From Lumbricus rubellus (lineage: Eukaryota > Annelida > Clitellata > Crassiclitellata > Lumbricidae): a stretch of DNA of 64,000 nt. The notes below the pieces were generated by a model. It was given only the letters and a program-made list of their open reading frames with translations. It had not been told where the DNA came from and searched no databases. Positions 21,308 to 32,617 of this stretch are shown here, piece by piece. The translations under genes were made by a program, and so were the position numbers. Position 1 is the stretch's first letter. Each line of letters opens with the position of its first letter. The DNA lies in the NCBI GenBank assembly GCA_945859605.1, contig OX243818.1, forward strand, positions 38,643,750-38,707,749, read 5' to 3'.

Positions 21308-22087
21308 AAGTAAGTAAGCATGGAACTCGTATTTGTGCTCATGATTTTTGTGTATTTTAAACAGGCAGAAAAAATAATATTACGCAAACCAATAGAGCAA
21401 TGATTGTCCTTCAACCACAGGGAGACCGAGGCCGGGGGTCTACAAGGTCACTGCCACACAATTTGTTGCTGGTACTGAGTCCTTGTATATGTTTCAGGAA
21501 ATATTTCTTAAGTATCATCCACTGCCTAGTGATCAATTTTGTAAAAAGGAGTTTAAAATTCTAACATTACAGCTTTGGAATTGGAAAAAATTTCAGTTTC
21601 GAGTACGTAGACATTTTATCGAAGTCTTTCAGCACTTATATTATCAGAAATTTAGCGATTGTACAGTTCACATGCGATTTATGTGGCGCCACAGTTCGGA
21701 ATGTCAGTGCACAGTTCACAACAATAAATTGCTATAGCGCCACGATTCCGAAAGTCAGTTCACAGCGTTTTCGGAAACAGCAGAAAGTGAAATGTCAATG
21801 CAGACAGCAGCAACAAGTCGGAATACCAGCAACTTCTGCAGCGCCAGGTCGTAGAGGAGATCCCGTAGAGCCGTTGGGGGCCGAACCCCATACATTCGTC
21901 TGTAGAGAGACACCGAACTTCTAGACCGACACCTAGCTCAAGGCCGAGTTTCACGTCTTATACCCTCTACAAGTTCGTCTTTGCTCAAGCTTGCGTCTTA
22001 CCGCTACTCGAACCTGACTTCGACTGCACCCTTGCAGGCGTGCAAACCTCCTTATATAGACTGCAAGGCCAAGCGATCCGAGCTGGG

Positions 22088-22231
22088 TAGGGTATACTAG
22101 GTAGATGTACGTAGGCTAGGTAGATGTAGGCTAGGTAGATCTATACTAGGTAGATGTAGTTTAGGTAGATCCGTAGATGGAGGCTAGGTAGACTAGGTAG
22201 ATGTAGGCTAGGTAGATGTAGGCTAAGTAGA
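22088..22231. repeat. GTAGGCTAGGTAGAT minisatellite
   Basis: About nine or ten degenerate copies of a roughly 15-bp unit (gtaggctaggtagat, with tatactaggtagat variants) lie in tandem inside the MULE, downstream of its gene. Confidence 0.8.
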
Positions 22232-22431
22232 AGAAAGAGGGGCAAGCTTACACAGCACAGAAAGGCCTTCCAGTGCAAAACTTATAAAATATTACCATGG
22301 ATAGTAGAAGGGAGGTCATTCCATATAGAAGGGTCTACAATGGCAAAGTGAAGAACATCAGTCTGCGTTCCCAACCTCGTAACATATCTGGCACATTCTA
22401 TAGATTGCTCAAGACTTTTCTTTTTGACCGG

Positions 22432-22490
22432 GCCTAGGTCGGGAGCGCCTCTGAGTAGATTTCTTGAAGGGGCACTATATAAATTGCTTA
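22432..22490 (+). mobile_element. L2-type LINE 3' tail
   Basis: The string ggtcgggagcgcctctgagt, followed by ggggcactatataaatt, matches the 3' ends of the LINE copies at 31900-31965 and 61235-61285. Only the 3' end is recognisable. Confidence 0.6.
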
Positions 22491-23133
22491 GATAGATCAG
22501 TCATATCTATGTAGAAACATGGTAGTAGCGAGGTTAACAGTTAAGCGTACAAAAACAAGTATCTGAAATTCAGTTTTTTATTAAACAATACCGTAAATGA
22601 AACACATCACTAAAAACTTTTCAATCAGAAGCATGTAAAAGGGATCAAAGAAGAAGCCATAAATTCGAAGCTACTCTTGCTCCTTATTTCATTGTCATTG
22701 ACATGCTTTAGAGAAGTAATGAAAACTATATGAGCAATTGAGCATAGACCAGATACAACTCATACAAGAAAATAATTATGATTGTAGTGTTATGGTAGAA
22801 CATGTAATTAACTGCCTATACAGCCTTAATACATTCTGAGGATGGCTCATCAAGAAACAGACATTTCTCAAGCTTTTACAAAATGTTAGTATTTATGGTG
22901 TTCTTGGTGGTGATGAAGTAGTAGTAGTAGCCATTTATTGACATCACCAAACACAAAATAACAGCAATCATTACAAACTCAATGACTTAAAAATGAGTGC
23001 AGAACAATTATAAACAACACGAAAACAGGTACTGAGGCAGGTGTCATTCTGGGTCATGTATTAGGGGATAAGAGGAGACAGTGTAGGAGTTCTTGGAAAA
23101 CATGGCCAATGATTTAAGTATAGTAAACAGAGA

Positions 23134-26100
23134 TTAAACAGTGTTTAATGCATCCGGATTCTGCCTTGCTACATCGTGGACCTTCGCTTTAAATAATTGG
23201 TCAACTGTTGTAATACACTGTGCAATAGCATCGTTCTTTTCAGCAATCGAGCTTTCAGAAACGTTTCCATAATGAACTAGATCAACTGCAGACTGAACAG
23301 ATGCAGGGACTTCTACATCCATGACTACATGACTATGGCTTAAACCCCCATGAAGCAAGTCCAGCCAACCAGATGGAGCTGGTCTGCCTGTGGCCACCTC
23401 ATAGAAGACATTGCGCTTATCAGTGACTTGGTACGCAGAAGAAGCAAAATCTTGGTTTTGTGTTAATACATAATGTGCGTGCTTGCAAAATTGGCCGGTC
23501 GAGCCCGCAAAGCAAGTGCACATAGTAGTCGCCATGTTCACTGTATACATGGTGCCATCTTGTTTGCTGGAAGCAACATCGTACACATCATCTGACATTC
23601 TGAGTATAAGCTGGTCAAAGTATGGTGGAAACTTGACTGGCAAACGCTGCTTTCGGTTGCTTGCAAAGTCGAGTAGGCGTCGTGCGTAGAACCCAGAAAA
23701 GCGCTCCGTCATAAAATCGATTAGTTGCACCAGGTTAAAAGCTCGAGTTCTTTGAAATATCTGAAACATAATGCATGACAGATAACACATTAATAGTTAT
23801 TCACAATCACTGCTGAGTATGCTAGGAACCAAATGTGTCGGAATGACAAATCATATGCTTTTTGCCATATCCCTCCGAGCTACTATTACGGATAAAATCA
23901 TGCTTTCTTCTCAATACTTAGGCAGTTCATGTAGGTCATAGAGCATTGTCCTAATGCAGGGGTTTTATGCCTGACTACCAATTTCGAACCTCAATCAAGT
24001 TAGTCTCTCTGAAGCATTCGCACAAGGGCATTTAAAAGCGTGCATTTCATTACAAAATGTGTATCTCTAAATGGACTTGTTCAGTTTCAGAAACACTTCT
24101 GTGCAGCAAGAAATTGAAGGTTGAGACGGGAAATAAGATGTTGCACACTTCTACCAATTCCTAAAAACAGCCTTGATTTTAATCACTGCACTATATCACA
24201 CTCCAACACACAGGCACAGAATCCAATATCACCGGTAAAAATTCATTCCAGAGAGCTCCAACCTCCATTTTGACATGTTTTGACCACGGATGCATGAGGT
24301 TTTTGTACCTTTCATTAATTGCACATGTTTATAAGATATAATAACTTGAATGAAACCATTAGTTATTAATAACCATTTCTTTTCAAAGCTTATGATGACT
24401 GACACTCACCATGTCTTTAAGAATGCGCATAGATGCTTCCACGTAATTATTAGTGTTGTTGCCACGCAGAAGTGTGTCACGGCGAAATGCAGAACACCAA
24501 TCTTCCTTTCGGTTGTCGTAAAATTGTTGCACATGATTTTTGAACAATGGATATTTGTTGACAACTTCTGACCCAAAGAAGACTTGTGCACTGAAAAATA
24601 AGTTGACATGGAATGCATTAATTACAAATTTTACACCAATTATATCCATGGGTCATTCCGTCTCAAATCAAACCATTTTCGGGAAAAAAATATTATGGTA
24701 TACATGTATAACAATTACGGTACTATAAGAAAGTTGTAAGAAATTTCCTTAACACATGGTAGTCTCAGTAATCTAAACAAGTTCACTTAAACACAGTTCA
24801 ACAAATATTGCTCCACAGTGCGTAATGCAACAGAATTAATTCCAATGTACATTATGTTTCAACTTCATGTGAAACCAGAGTAATGACACACTGTGGTGTG
24901 TCAGCAATTATGTGTTTAATAAACATGCTTAATTGCCTAGTTGATGACATGAAAAATTCTGTGATATTGAAATGCAAATTGGTGAAATACTTTAAGAAAC
25001 ATTCCAAGTTACCTGTCGGTGAGATTGGTCTCCGTGTCAGCATAAACCAACCGCTTGAAAAGACCATATAGAACTGGTCTGTCTTCTTTCACAACACCAT
25101 GTGAGGACAGCAGTAACCATCGCCACTGAGCTTGGAGCACATGGAACTGGCATAAACAACGTCGGGCTCTGAGAAAAACACCAAGAGATCAACATAAGTA
25201 ATGAGTAAAACAATCGACATTGTACTAAGAACAGTTTACAGATTTTTGCCAAAACAGTTCTGAAGTTACCCCAAACACTACTATCCGACTACAGCACGAT
25301 GAAGAGCCCCACCAATTGTGAGTGAGGACATGCCCAAGGTTCCTCACTCCTGTGAGTGATAAGAAAAGTGTAATATGCATATAAATATAAATACATATAC
25401 TATTCTACAATGTTATATGTAAACATATAAAGTGTTAGACTTCAAAATGTGTAATGAAAGATGATTTCAAATGCAGTCCCGTTTAAAATTACCAAAGATA
25501 ATTTAGCAGATGCATATGCAGAATGGCAATTGTGCTACATGGAAGTTTAAAAATTTACTGCCAGTCTTACTTAGAGGTAAATATGGCTTACAATGGCCAC
25601 ACAGTATGAAGAGCAGCCTGCTCTGCAGCACTGTCATCCGTCATGAAGAGCATTGGGCCATGATCTGCTCCACGACTGAAGAAGCACTGATCCGGCAAAA
25701 CTTTTTTAACCAGATTGAATAGACACGTAAGGGCCTCTGTGCTCTCCGATGGTGTAATACCAACAGCAAGAGGTAACCCTGAAGAAACATTCAAATAATC
25801 TTAACACATATAACTCAACCTCATTGTAGCCATTATTGGCAATCTGCCTATAGTGGTACTCAGTTTGAAATCATTACAGTTAAAGTGACGAAATCAAATA
25901 AGCTGTTTTCATTGCAAAAATAATGTCAGCTCCGTTTTTCAATGGAGACCGTCAGTTCTTCGCTCATCTAGACGAGTGACATTAACTTTCATGAGTGCAC
26001 GTCACAACAAAACATAGCATCAGTTCAGCATCTTGTATAGAATCGAATATTCACCATTTTATCACTCTGACATCCTCGTATTCCGTTAGTACGTAATTTT

Positions 26101-27901
26101 ATTAATATCCACGTTGTGATTGGTCAATGTTTACTGTTTCGCTGTTTACGTATCATGACGCATCATCTCCTCATCAAGAGTCAAAGCTCCATGCTTTTGA
26201 TATCTAATGTATTAGCCTATATTTATCTAACGCCACAACATCTAATTATTTAATCGCCACGTTAATTGCCTATTCTTAACTGTTAACTATATTACAGAGT
26301 TCACATATAGATTATTACTTTGTTCGATAAGCAGATAATTCACTACACTAATATAACTGGAGGATTATCATAACTTCTATTGTTGTGAAGATTAGGAAAT
26401 CTGTGCATGGTTATTCGAGGTTACAGATGAAATAAGATTGCAAACATGAAATTTTCATGAAATCTAGCTTCATGAAAAAAACCCAAGGAACTCACCTCCA
26501 GTTTTGCTGTGTGTCATGAAAAGGAAAACTCTATATCCATCACGATCAAATCCACCAGATGAATCAACAAACACTAATTCACCCGACTCTTGTATGGACT
26601 GATGAATCCTTTTCATAAGTGGAGTACAGATGGCAACAAGATGTCCAGATTTGAAAGATTCCAATTTCACGCATATCTCCCCTATTTCAAGATTGAGTCT
26701 CTGACAAAACTCTTCCAGTTTATCAACGTTGCAATCCTTGTCACCATACTGCTTACGAAATTCTTTTTCAAACAGGTAGTGGCAATGTCTGTAGTCTGGG
26801 CATATTGAACGGTTTGCTAAAAGCTGCTCTAAACTTTCAGTGTCGTCCATGTTGTCTTCCAATTCCATCCGAACACATTCAAGAGCAGAGCTAGGGCTGT
26901 GTCCATTTCTGAAGAGTTGCAGGATCTTCTCATCCGTTTCGGGACTAACAGCATAGTGGCGAACAACATCAGCAGCTGATAACGGATGATTGTGTTCCCA
27001 CCGCAAGTCAACAAGACACAAACCATCACGGTGCACTTTTGTGCGGTCTTTCCTGATGCGCTTCGGACAATGTCGTATTGTAACAGTGGCTTTAGTGTTG
27101 CATGCAGTATGTTTACGATAACCAACAACACCACCCTTGACATTATGATGACATTTATAGGTTTTCTTGAATGTGACATATCTTCCATCACAAACAAATG
27201 TGTTACATATAGTAAATTGGGAATTCGATTTCTTCTCAAAGTTCTTCAACCATTCAGAAAATTGTTCTTCATTGTCAACGTTTACAGTGAAAATTGAATG
27301 AAATGATGCAGAATTTGACAATAGCTCACTGAATGATTCAACAGAGTATTTGTAAATGTCCGAAATTGGTAGAAGCTGGAAACAGATGAAACAATAGCTA
27401 CTTATAAAATTTCTTCCAAGAATTCACTTACTTTTTACCGAGAAATTGTGATGTGAAAATTGCTACCCGTAAGATTCGAAATGATCAACTATGGGCCGAA
27501 GTGTCAGGCGACTAGAAACTTAACTGGCAAAAAAAATTACACAGAAGTAATAACAAAGCTTATTAATAATAATGAGGTTATAAAGTTGCGGATAGTCTCC
27601 CGCCTGTTACCTAGGGTGGAGTTTTACAGGTTCGCCAGTGTTTTACAGGTTCCTTACAACTTTTTGTTTCACCGTGGTTGGACTGGAAGCGCTTCTGAGT
27701 GGATTTCTGGGGGGCGCTATATCAATATTGAAATGATTTCAATGAATGAATGAATGAGCTGGCACCAACGACTTCAAATATATTACTGGCACCCATCGCG
27801 AGTCATGTTGCTCATAATAGAATCACATAATTTTATTTACTAACATTACCGCTCGTATAATAGAGTATATCTTTCCTCACCTTTCTCAAGCGCTCATCCA
27901 T
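23134..27901 (-). CDS. MULE transposase with SWIM finger, six exons
   Basis: Exons on the minus strand are 27901-27881, 27375-26496, 25778-25592, 25168-25013, 24590-24410 and 23760-23134. Every junction is GT-AG (donors such as gtgagt and gtaagc) and the frame is kept throughout, giving about 683 residues with no internal stop. Residues about 40-140 carry Cys/His pairs typical of FAR1/WRKY-GCM-like DNA-binding domains (YKCHH, AC, WEHNHPL). The MULE catalytic core follows: VFVDSSGGFDRDGYRVF with a likely catalytic Asp near 278, GLPLAVGITPSESTEAL, then FMTDDSAAEQAAL with Asp near 348, then FHVLQAQWRWL and RGNNTNNYVEASMRILKD. A SWIM zinc finger (CTCFAGSTGQFCKH, CXCX8CXH) lies near 556-569. It would bind the TIRs and cut and join DNA in the nucleus. 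TIRs and a 9-bp TSD around the gene indicate a mobile copy rather than a domesticated one. The 21-bp first exon is the least certain part. Confidence 0.88.
27660..27760 (+). mobile_element. L2-type LINE 3' tail inside MULE intron 1
   Basis: The string gtggttggactggaagcgct, then ctgagtggatttctgggggg, cgctatatcaat and a gaatgaatgaatgaat simple tail form a recognisable L2-type 3' end. It lies between transposase exons 1 and 2. Confidence 0.6.
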
Positions 27902-27989
27902 ATCGAATTAATGTCATTCGTAAAAAAATAATCAGAACGTAAAGAAATATACGAAATATCCAAACTTGAAAGGACGCGCGAACGAAACT

Positions 27990-28143
27990 AAAATCACATA
28001 TGCATCAGAAACGCGGCTGTCGATTGGTTATTGTTTCGTTAGCAGTTACTGGTCAACCTGACATGTATTCGTCATTATAGTCAATCACATTTACATTTGA
28101 AGCTCCGCCCTGGGCTTCGCCATATTCCATTTTGTATTCTCGC
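27990..28143. repeat. Right TIR of the MULE
   Basis: This is the reverse complement of the left TIR, ending tttgtattctcgc at 28143 followed by the 9-bp duplication GACCAGGAT. Transposase exon 1 begins about 90 bp inside it, so the promoter probably lies in or next to this TIR. Confidence 0.88.
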
Positions 28144-28338
28144 GACCAGGATAAACCAGATTTTGAAGAAAGTCTATTATTCTACTTTGGTCATTAACTT
28201 GGTTAGCCTCTATAATTCTGTGCATATAATTTGGTGCGTAAACATGTTTAGTGAATTATTAATGAAATAGGAAGGGATTGGTCATTGAGACATTTGGCAT
28301 TACAATTTACCATGATCGCCTTTTAATATTAATTTAGC

Positions 28339-29332
28339 TACGGAACCGTCCGGACGGTGCCGTAATTATTTTTCTACGGAACCGCCCAACACTTATGGAG
28401 CTAGCATTCGCACTAACACCCGTCGGCGAATTATGATTGGCTACCCGTTTAGCGAAAAACAATGTGGAAGAGTCGAAGACCGTAGGGGAGGAGGTTGTCG
28501 AGTAAAATTTATGCCCATCCCTTTGTAAACAGTAGCCTACAGTAACTGTCAACAGCACGTGCGACACGCACGGTCTCAGGATTTTAGACGAATTGCAATG
28601 TAAAACGTTTAAAATGTCTTACAAATGACCCTACGTATAGAGGAACATTTTGCACAGGTAATTATGTTTCACTTTAGCGCTCTTTATCGTTAAATTTAAG
28701 CATGGTTATAACATAGAAGTCATCATGTAAACGTTTCTTGGTCTTTTTGCCAGGCGGTGACCATTCCTCTCCTGGTAGGGTAAGGAGGCGGTTGGGTCCT
28801 TCTGGACCTCATCCGCCCTTAGGTGTCCTTCCAGCACCTGCCGCCTGCGTTGGCCAGCCGTTTTCAGGGTTCTTGGAGGAAGGAACATGGATATGAGGAA
28901 TGCCATGGATATCATCAAGGACAGAACAGGGTGGAGACGCCATGTAAAGGCCTCATCGTCGGCGCGGCCGGACGGAGGAGAGCAATGATGATGATGATGA
29001 TAACATAGAAGACCTAGGTGTCGTTCGCGTATAGGGTATAAAGTTTCGCGTCGTGACGGTCGGTTAGGGTTAGTGTTAGGGTTAGTGTCGTCATTAGATT
29101 CTTAAGATTTTTGCGTCGTGAGGGTCGGTTAGGGTTAGTGTTAGGGTTAGTGTCGTCATTAGATTCTTCAGATTTTTGCGTTGGTTGTTTAGCAGTTGTT
29201 GGCCAAGCTAGCGTAATAGCTTGACCATCAACTGCTAACATCAACTACCTTCTCCCCCATACGGTCTTCGCCTCTTCCACACGGTTCCGTAGAAAAAGAA
29301 ATACGGCACCGTCCGGACGGTTCCGTAGCCAG
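28339..29332. mobile_element. TIR element with CTACGGAACCGTCCGGACGG ends
   Basis: The end CTACGGAACCGTCCGGACGG and the following GTGCCGTA...TTCTACGGAACCG are repeated in inverse at 29285-29332. The pairing continues after an insertion in the left arm (gtggaagagtcgaagaccgt against cggtcttcgcctcttccac). No convincing target duplication was found. Inside are a LINE 3' fragment and two copies of a gtcggttagggttagtgtta module also seen in other TIR elements here. Confidence 0.7.
28745..29005 (+). mobile_element. Probable LINE 3' fragment
   Basis: The plus strand reads MDMRNAMDIIKDRTGWRRHV then KASSSARPDGGEQ, a stop and a gatgatgatgatgat tail. This resembles the C-terminus of some RTE/CR1-type reverse transcriptases, which end with a DR-x-x-WRR motif shortly before the stop and a simple-repeat tail. 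It is short and could be something else. Confidence 0.45.
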
Positions 29333-29357
29333 TGCCTTTAGTAACTGGGATCAACAG

Positions 29358-29814
29358 ACCGGTGTAAAGGTTTCAAATTACCCCCTCCTAAACATTACCC
29401 CCCGGTAACTTGAAACCGGTTTCAGGTTACCCCCCGGAAATTAGATTTGGATCAATCATCGCATTTATTGCACTAAAGAAATCAGAAAAATCATCCCGCT
29501 TCTTGTTTTGGTCTGAAGATTTTTATCCGTCATCCGACTTCGTGGTTTGTTATCAATATTTTAATCGGAAAAAAATAATAGCCTCGAAGCCATTTCTCCA
29601 TGTAACTTCAGCGACGATTTAGTATTTTAGTTACATATGAAAATATTGATAAAACACCACGAAGTGGGATGACGGATGAAAATCTTTAGACCCAAACAAC
29701 AAGCGGGATGATTTTTCTGATATTTTTAGTGAAATAAATGCGATGATTGACGCAAATTACAGTTTTCAGGGGGGTAATGTTTAAGAGGGGGTAATTTGAA
29801 ACCTTTACACCGGT
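29358..29814. mobile_element. Foldback element, copy 2, 457 bp
   Basis: The whole element is a large imperfect palindrome with ends ACCGGTGTAAAGG and CCTTTACACCGGT, and arms containing ccccctcctaaacattaccc and catccgtcatccgacttcgt. It matches copy 1 at 17435-18284. There is no coding capacity and no clear target duplication. Confidence 0.75.
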
Positions 29815-29967
29815 ATGCTGCTTTTCCAGTTTGCTTTTAAATTAATCGCTTGGCACAACAATTATTTTTCATCAGTTCGACTTCTACTTTTGCATGATTC
29901 CCTTTCATCAATTCAGCTTGACGTCGGAAATTATTCGCCATCGCATGGATTTCAAGAGGGCGCTGAC

Positions 29968-30070
29968 ATTTCCCCCCTGGACAGCCCCGGACAAACCCCC
30001 GGACAAAACCCCGGACAATTCCCCTTTGATTTAGCGACATTACCCCCCCCCCCCCCGGACAATTCCCCCT
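29968..30070. repeat. CCCCGGACAA minisatellite with C run
   Basis: Units of about 11-13 bp (gacagccccg, gacaaacccccg, gacaaaaccccg, gacaattcccc) lie in tandem, followed by a run of 16 C in copy 1. The run is shorter at 35297 and 40543, which accounts for the length difference between array units. Confidence 0.75.
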
Positions 30071-30182
30071 TACTGCGCAAATAGCAAGAAGTGTTATAAT
30101 TTGGTTAAACATAGGCTAATTATCCAGTTCGCGGTGCTGTGTCAACTAATTAGTGTCACACGGGTAAACACGTATCGTTGCC

Positions 30183-30735
30183 GGTAAAAACCCATTTTAA
30201 CGTCACAAATTATTTTCATGGCAAATTAAATCGTCGCATCAGAATGACATACATAACAATATTTTCCGACGAAATAGAAGCGGGATTTCTCACGTGAGGG
30301 TCGGTTAGGGCTCAGGTTAGGCGCCGTGAGGGTCGGTAAGGGTTAGTGTTAGGGTCAGTGCAGTCACTATGCTGAAATTGAAGCTGGAATGATAAACAAT
30401 AAGTATCAATGAAATAGAAGTTAGATTGATGAAAAATATTCACATACGAAATATAAGAGGGATTTATGGAACAAATTGTTGCATAAGCAGAAGCTGGATG
30501 AATGAAAAGAAGTCTCGGTAAACAACGCTGCAACGTTACTTCTTGGGGGTCGTAAACCCACACCGGTTTCATCCTATCATCCAGCTTCCATTTCACCTAC
30601 AGAGAACCTTCATCCAGCTTATGTTTCAAGCGCATGAAAGCGGAAATGCGTACGCTAAGAAATAATAGCCGCTTAAAATGAAACTGCTAGAAAAACGCCA
30701 AAAAATAATTTGTGGCGTTAAAATGGGTTTTTACC
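30183..30735. mobile_element. TIR element D, copy 1, 553 bp
   Basis: Inverted ends of about 36 bp start GGTAAAAACCCATTTTAACG. The 8-bp target duplication TCGTTGCC lies at 30175-30182 and 30736-30743. The interior holds gtgagggtcggttagggctc and several aatagaagctggat repeats, like elements A-C. Confidence 0.88.
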
Positions 30736-30886
30736 TCGTTGCCATTCAGGCGTGAACTTAGAGCTTGTTAGTGTCATTCATTCACTCCGATATGAAACTA
30801 ATGCCTGTTCGTGTAACTTAGAACAGCATGAATCGTTGTCATCAATCCAGCTTCCATTTAGGCAAAAAATCGTTTAATCCAACTTC

Positions 30887-31446
30887 GGCACTCCTCCGAA
30901 GTCCGGTCCCAAATTATTTCGCATGGCTTATCACATAGATATGCTTCTCCAATGCTTACTTACCTACCCTTATATATAATGACACTATTATTGATGCCAT
31001 TTTGTTTACCAGTACATTTCTTGACAGATTTCCAAACTTTCAGTATGCATCCAGCTTCTACTTCAGATCTAAAAATTCCTCGTCCAGCTTCTTTTTCTCG
31101 CTCGTTATTTTCGTCAATCCAACTCCTAATTCAGATATAAAATACCCTCATCCAGCTTCCATTACTTAAGCATTTCTTCATCAATCCAACTTCTTATTCA
31201 GCTCTAGAAATAACTTCATCCAGCTTTTATTTCTCATGCGTTATCTTCGTCGATCCAAATTCTATTTCACTGTAAAAGAAACATCATCCAGATTCCATTT
31301 CTCTTGCGTTTTTTCATCAATCCAACCTCCATTTCACCTGTAAAAACTTTCATTAAGGTTCCAGCTTCAATTATGTGAACGGTTTGTAAAGTGTCGGTGA
31401 GACAAATGCTGTGAAATAATTTGAGACCGGACTTCGAAGGAGTGCC
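30887..31446. mobile_element. TIR element E, copy 1, 560 bp
   Basis: Inverted ends of about 38 bp start GGCACTCC(T/C)(T/C)CGAAGTCCGG. The 8-bp duplication CCAACTTC lies at 30879-30886 and 31447-31454. The duplicated target is itself part of the surrounding minisatellite (aatccaacttctattt), so this element landed in such a repeat. Its interior carries more of the same minisatellite. Confidence 0.88.
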
Positions 31447-31563
31447 CCAACTTCTATTTAAATAACAATTCTTTTTGTTCATCCAGCTCCAACTTAAGCA
31501 AGAACATTTTCATAAATCCAGCTTCCATTTAAGCAAGAACATTTTCATCATTTAAGCTTCTAT

Positions 31564-31965
31564 TTGCCTATGCAAAATCGTATTGAGTTTAAGATTTTAA
31601 TGCTCATGCGTAATTGCCTAGCAGGCCAAGCTCCGATCTATCTTATGGAACTTTGTGTGGCTGTGGTATTCATTCCAGGCCGTAGATTCCTTCGCTCTGC
31701 AACGCATGGTGACCTGGTTGTTCCTAAGGCTAGATCTTCCACAGTGCTGCATAGAAGTTTTGCTATGGTCGGTCCGTCTTTCTGGAATAAGTTACCTATT
31801 TGCCTCCGTAATGAACTTCTTTGTCTTTCTTTGCCCCTTTTTCGCAAGCATTTGAAAATCATTCTCTTTGATTATGGTTTGGTGTCAGGTCGGGAGCACC
31901 TCTGAAAAGTTCTCTTGAAGTGGCGCTATATAAATGTTCGATTACAATTACAAAATTACAATTTA
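31564..31965 (+). mobile_element. L2/CR1-like LINE 3' fragment, unit 1
   Basis: It encodes the C-terminal 113 residues of an L2-like reverse transcriptase protein: RIEFKILMLMRNCLAGQAPI, YLMELC, VPKARSSTVLHRSFAMVGPS, FWNKLPICLRNELL, then a stop, and GGCGCTATATAAATG with a gattacaattac tail. It is inserted in the minisatellite, which continues on both sides. Confidence 0.85.
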
Positions 31966-32617
31966 AGCACGAACATTTTCATCATTCCAGCTTCCATTTA
32001 AGCAAGAACATTTTCATGGAACCGTTTTAAGTGGGTGGGGATGCGCTAGAATGGCCTTCCCAGTGCTGCTGTTCTGAAATTCTTTGCCCATGTTCCCACT
32101 GCTCATCATGCACGAAACCCTGGAACACATGAGTTGCGATCAAACTCATCACCTTTGTTCCCTCTGCTAACCCAAACCGCTTTAACCACTGTGAATACAG
32201 ACATACTGAGAACAGTGAAGGTTGTTTAGACAATCCTAACAGCGGAGATGAACACAACGACAATGAAGCTTGGGACAATGCTCAACTTGAAGAACTGGAC
32301 ACCAATTATTATTTGGCTGCCATTGTATGCATCAAGTACTAATTTTACTAGATTTACGACTTCCATACTTTCTACTATGTTTTGTAGATGCTATGACATC
32401 AACAATTTACCGGACTGTTTAGAAACCAAGTTCCCTGCAGGAAACAACACAACTCTTGCCTAAGAAAGTCAAACCCCAACCCTGTCTTGAGCAACAATTG
32501 GAGAAACACATGCAAATCAAGTGAAAACCAAACTGATGCTAACTATTGAAAGCCTGTATGTTGTTATAATTTGAGAGCTCTTTGTACTTGATAAAGCAGT
32601 AGTGCAATCAATCTGTG

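Larger units (their letters stand above)
21159..28143 (-). mobile_element. Complete Mutator-like (MULE) DNA transposon
   Basis: The element is 6985 bp. Its two ends are inverted repeats starting GCGAGAATACAAAATGGAAT. Identity is near-perfect for about 55 bp, and similarity extends to about 150 bp after a small indel (to about 21307 on the left and 27990 on the right). The 9-bp direct repeat GACCAGGAT lies immediately outside (21150-21158 and 28144-28152), the target-duplication length typical of Mutator elements. Inside, on the minus strand, is a six-exon transposase gene (23134-27901) with no visible defect. The 2 kb between the gene's stop and the left TIR are non-coding, with a short minisatellite and an L2 tail. 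It is a candidate autonomous element. Confidence 0.93.
30840..32020. repeat. TCCAGCTTCCATTT minisatellite block
   Basis: More than twenty degenerate units of about 28-34 bp (atccagcttccatttaagca, agaacattttcat) lie on both sides of and inside element E, with an L2 fragment inserted at about 31564-31965. Copies are at 36090-37270 and from 41340 to the gap. Confidence 0.75.

Noticed and set aside
30840..32020. CRISPR-like array
   Set aside because: The repeats are degenerate, contiguous minisatellite units without unique spacers, in an animal genome.
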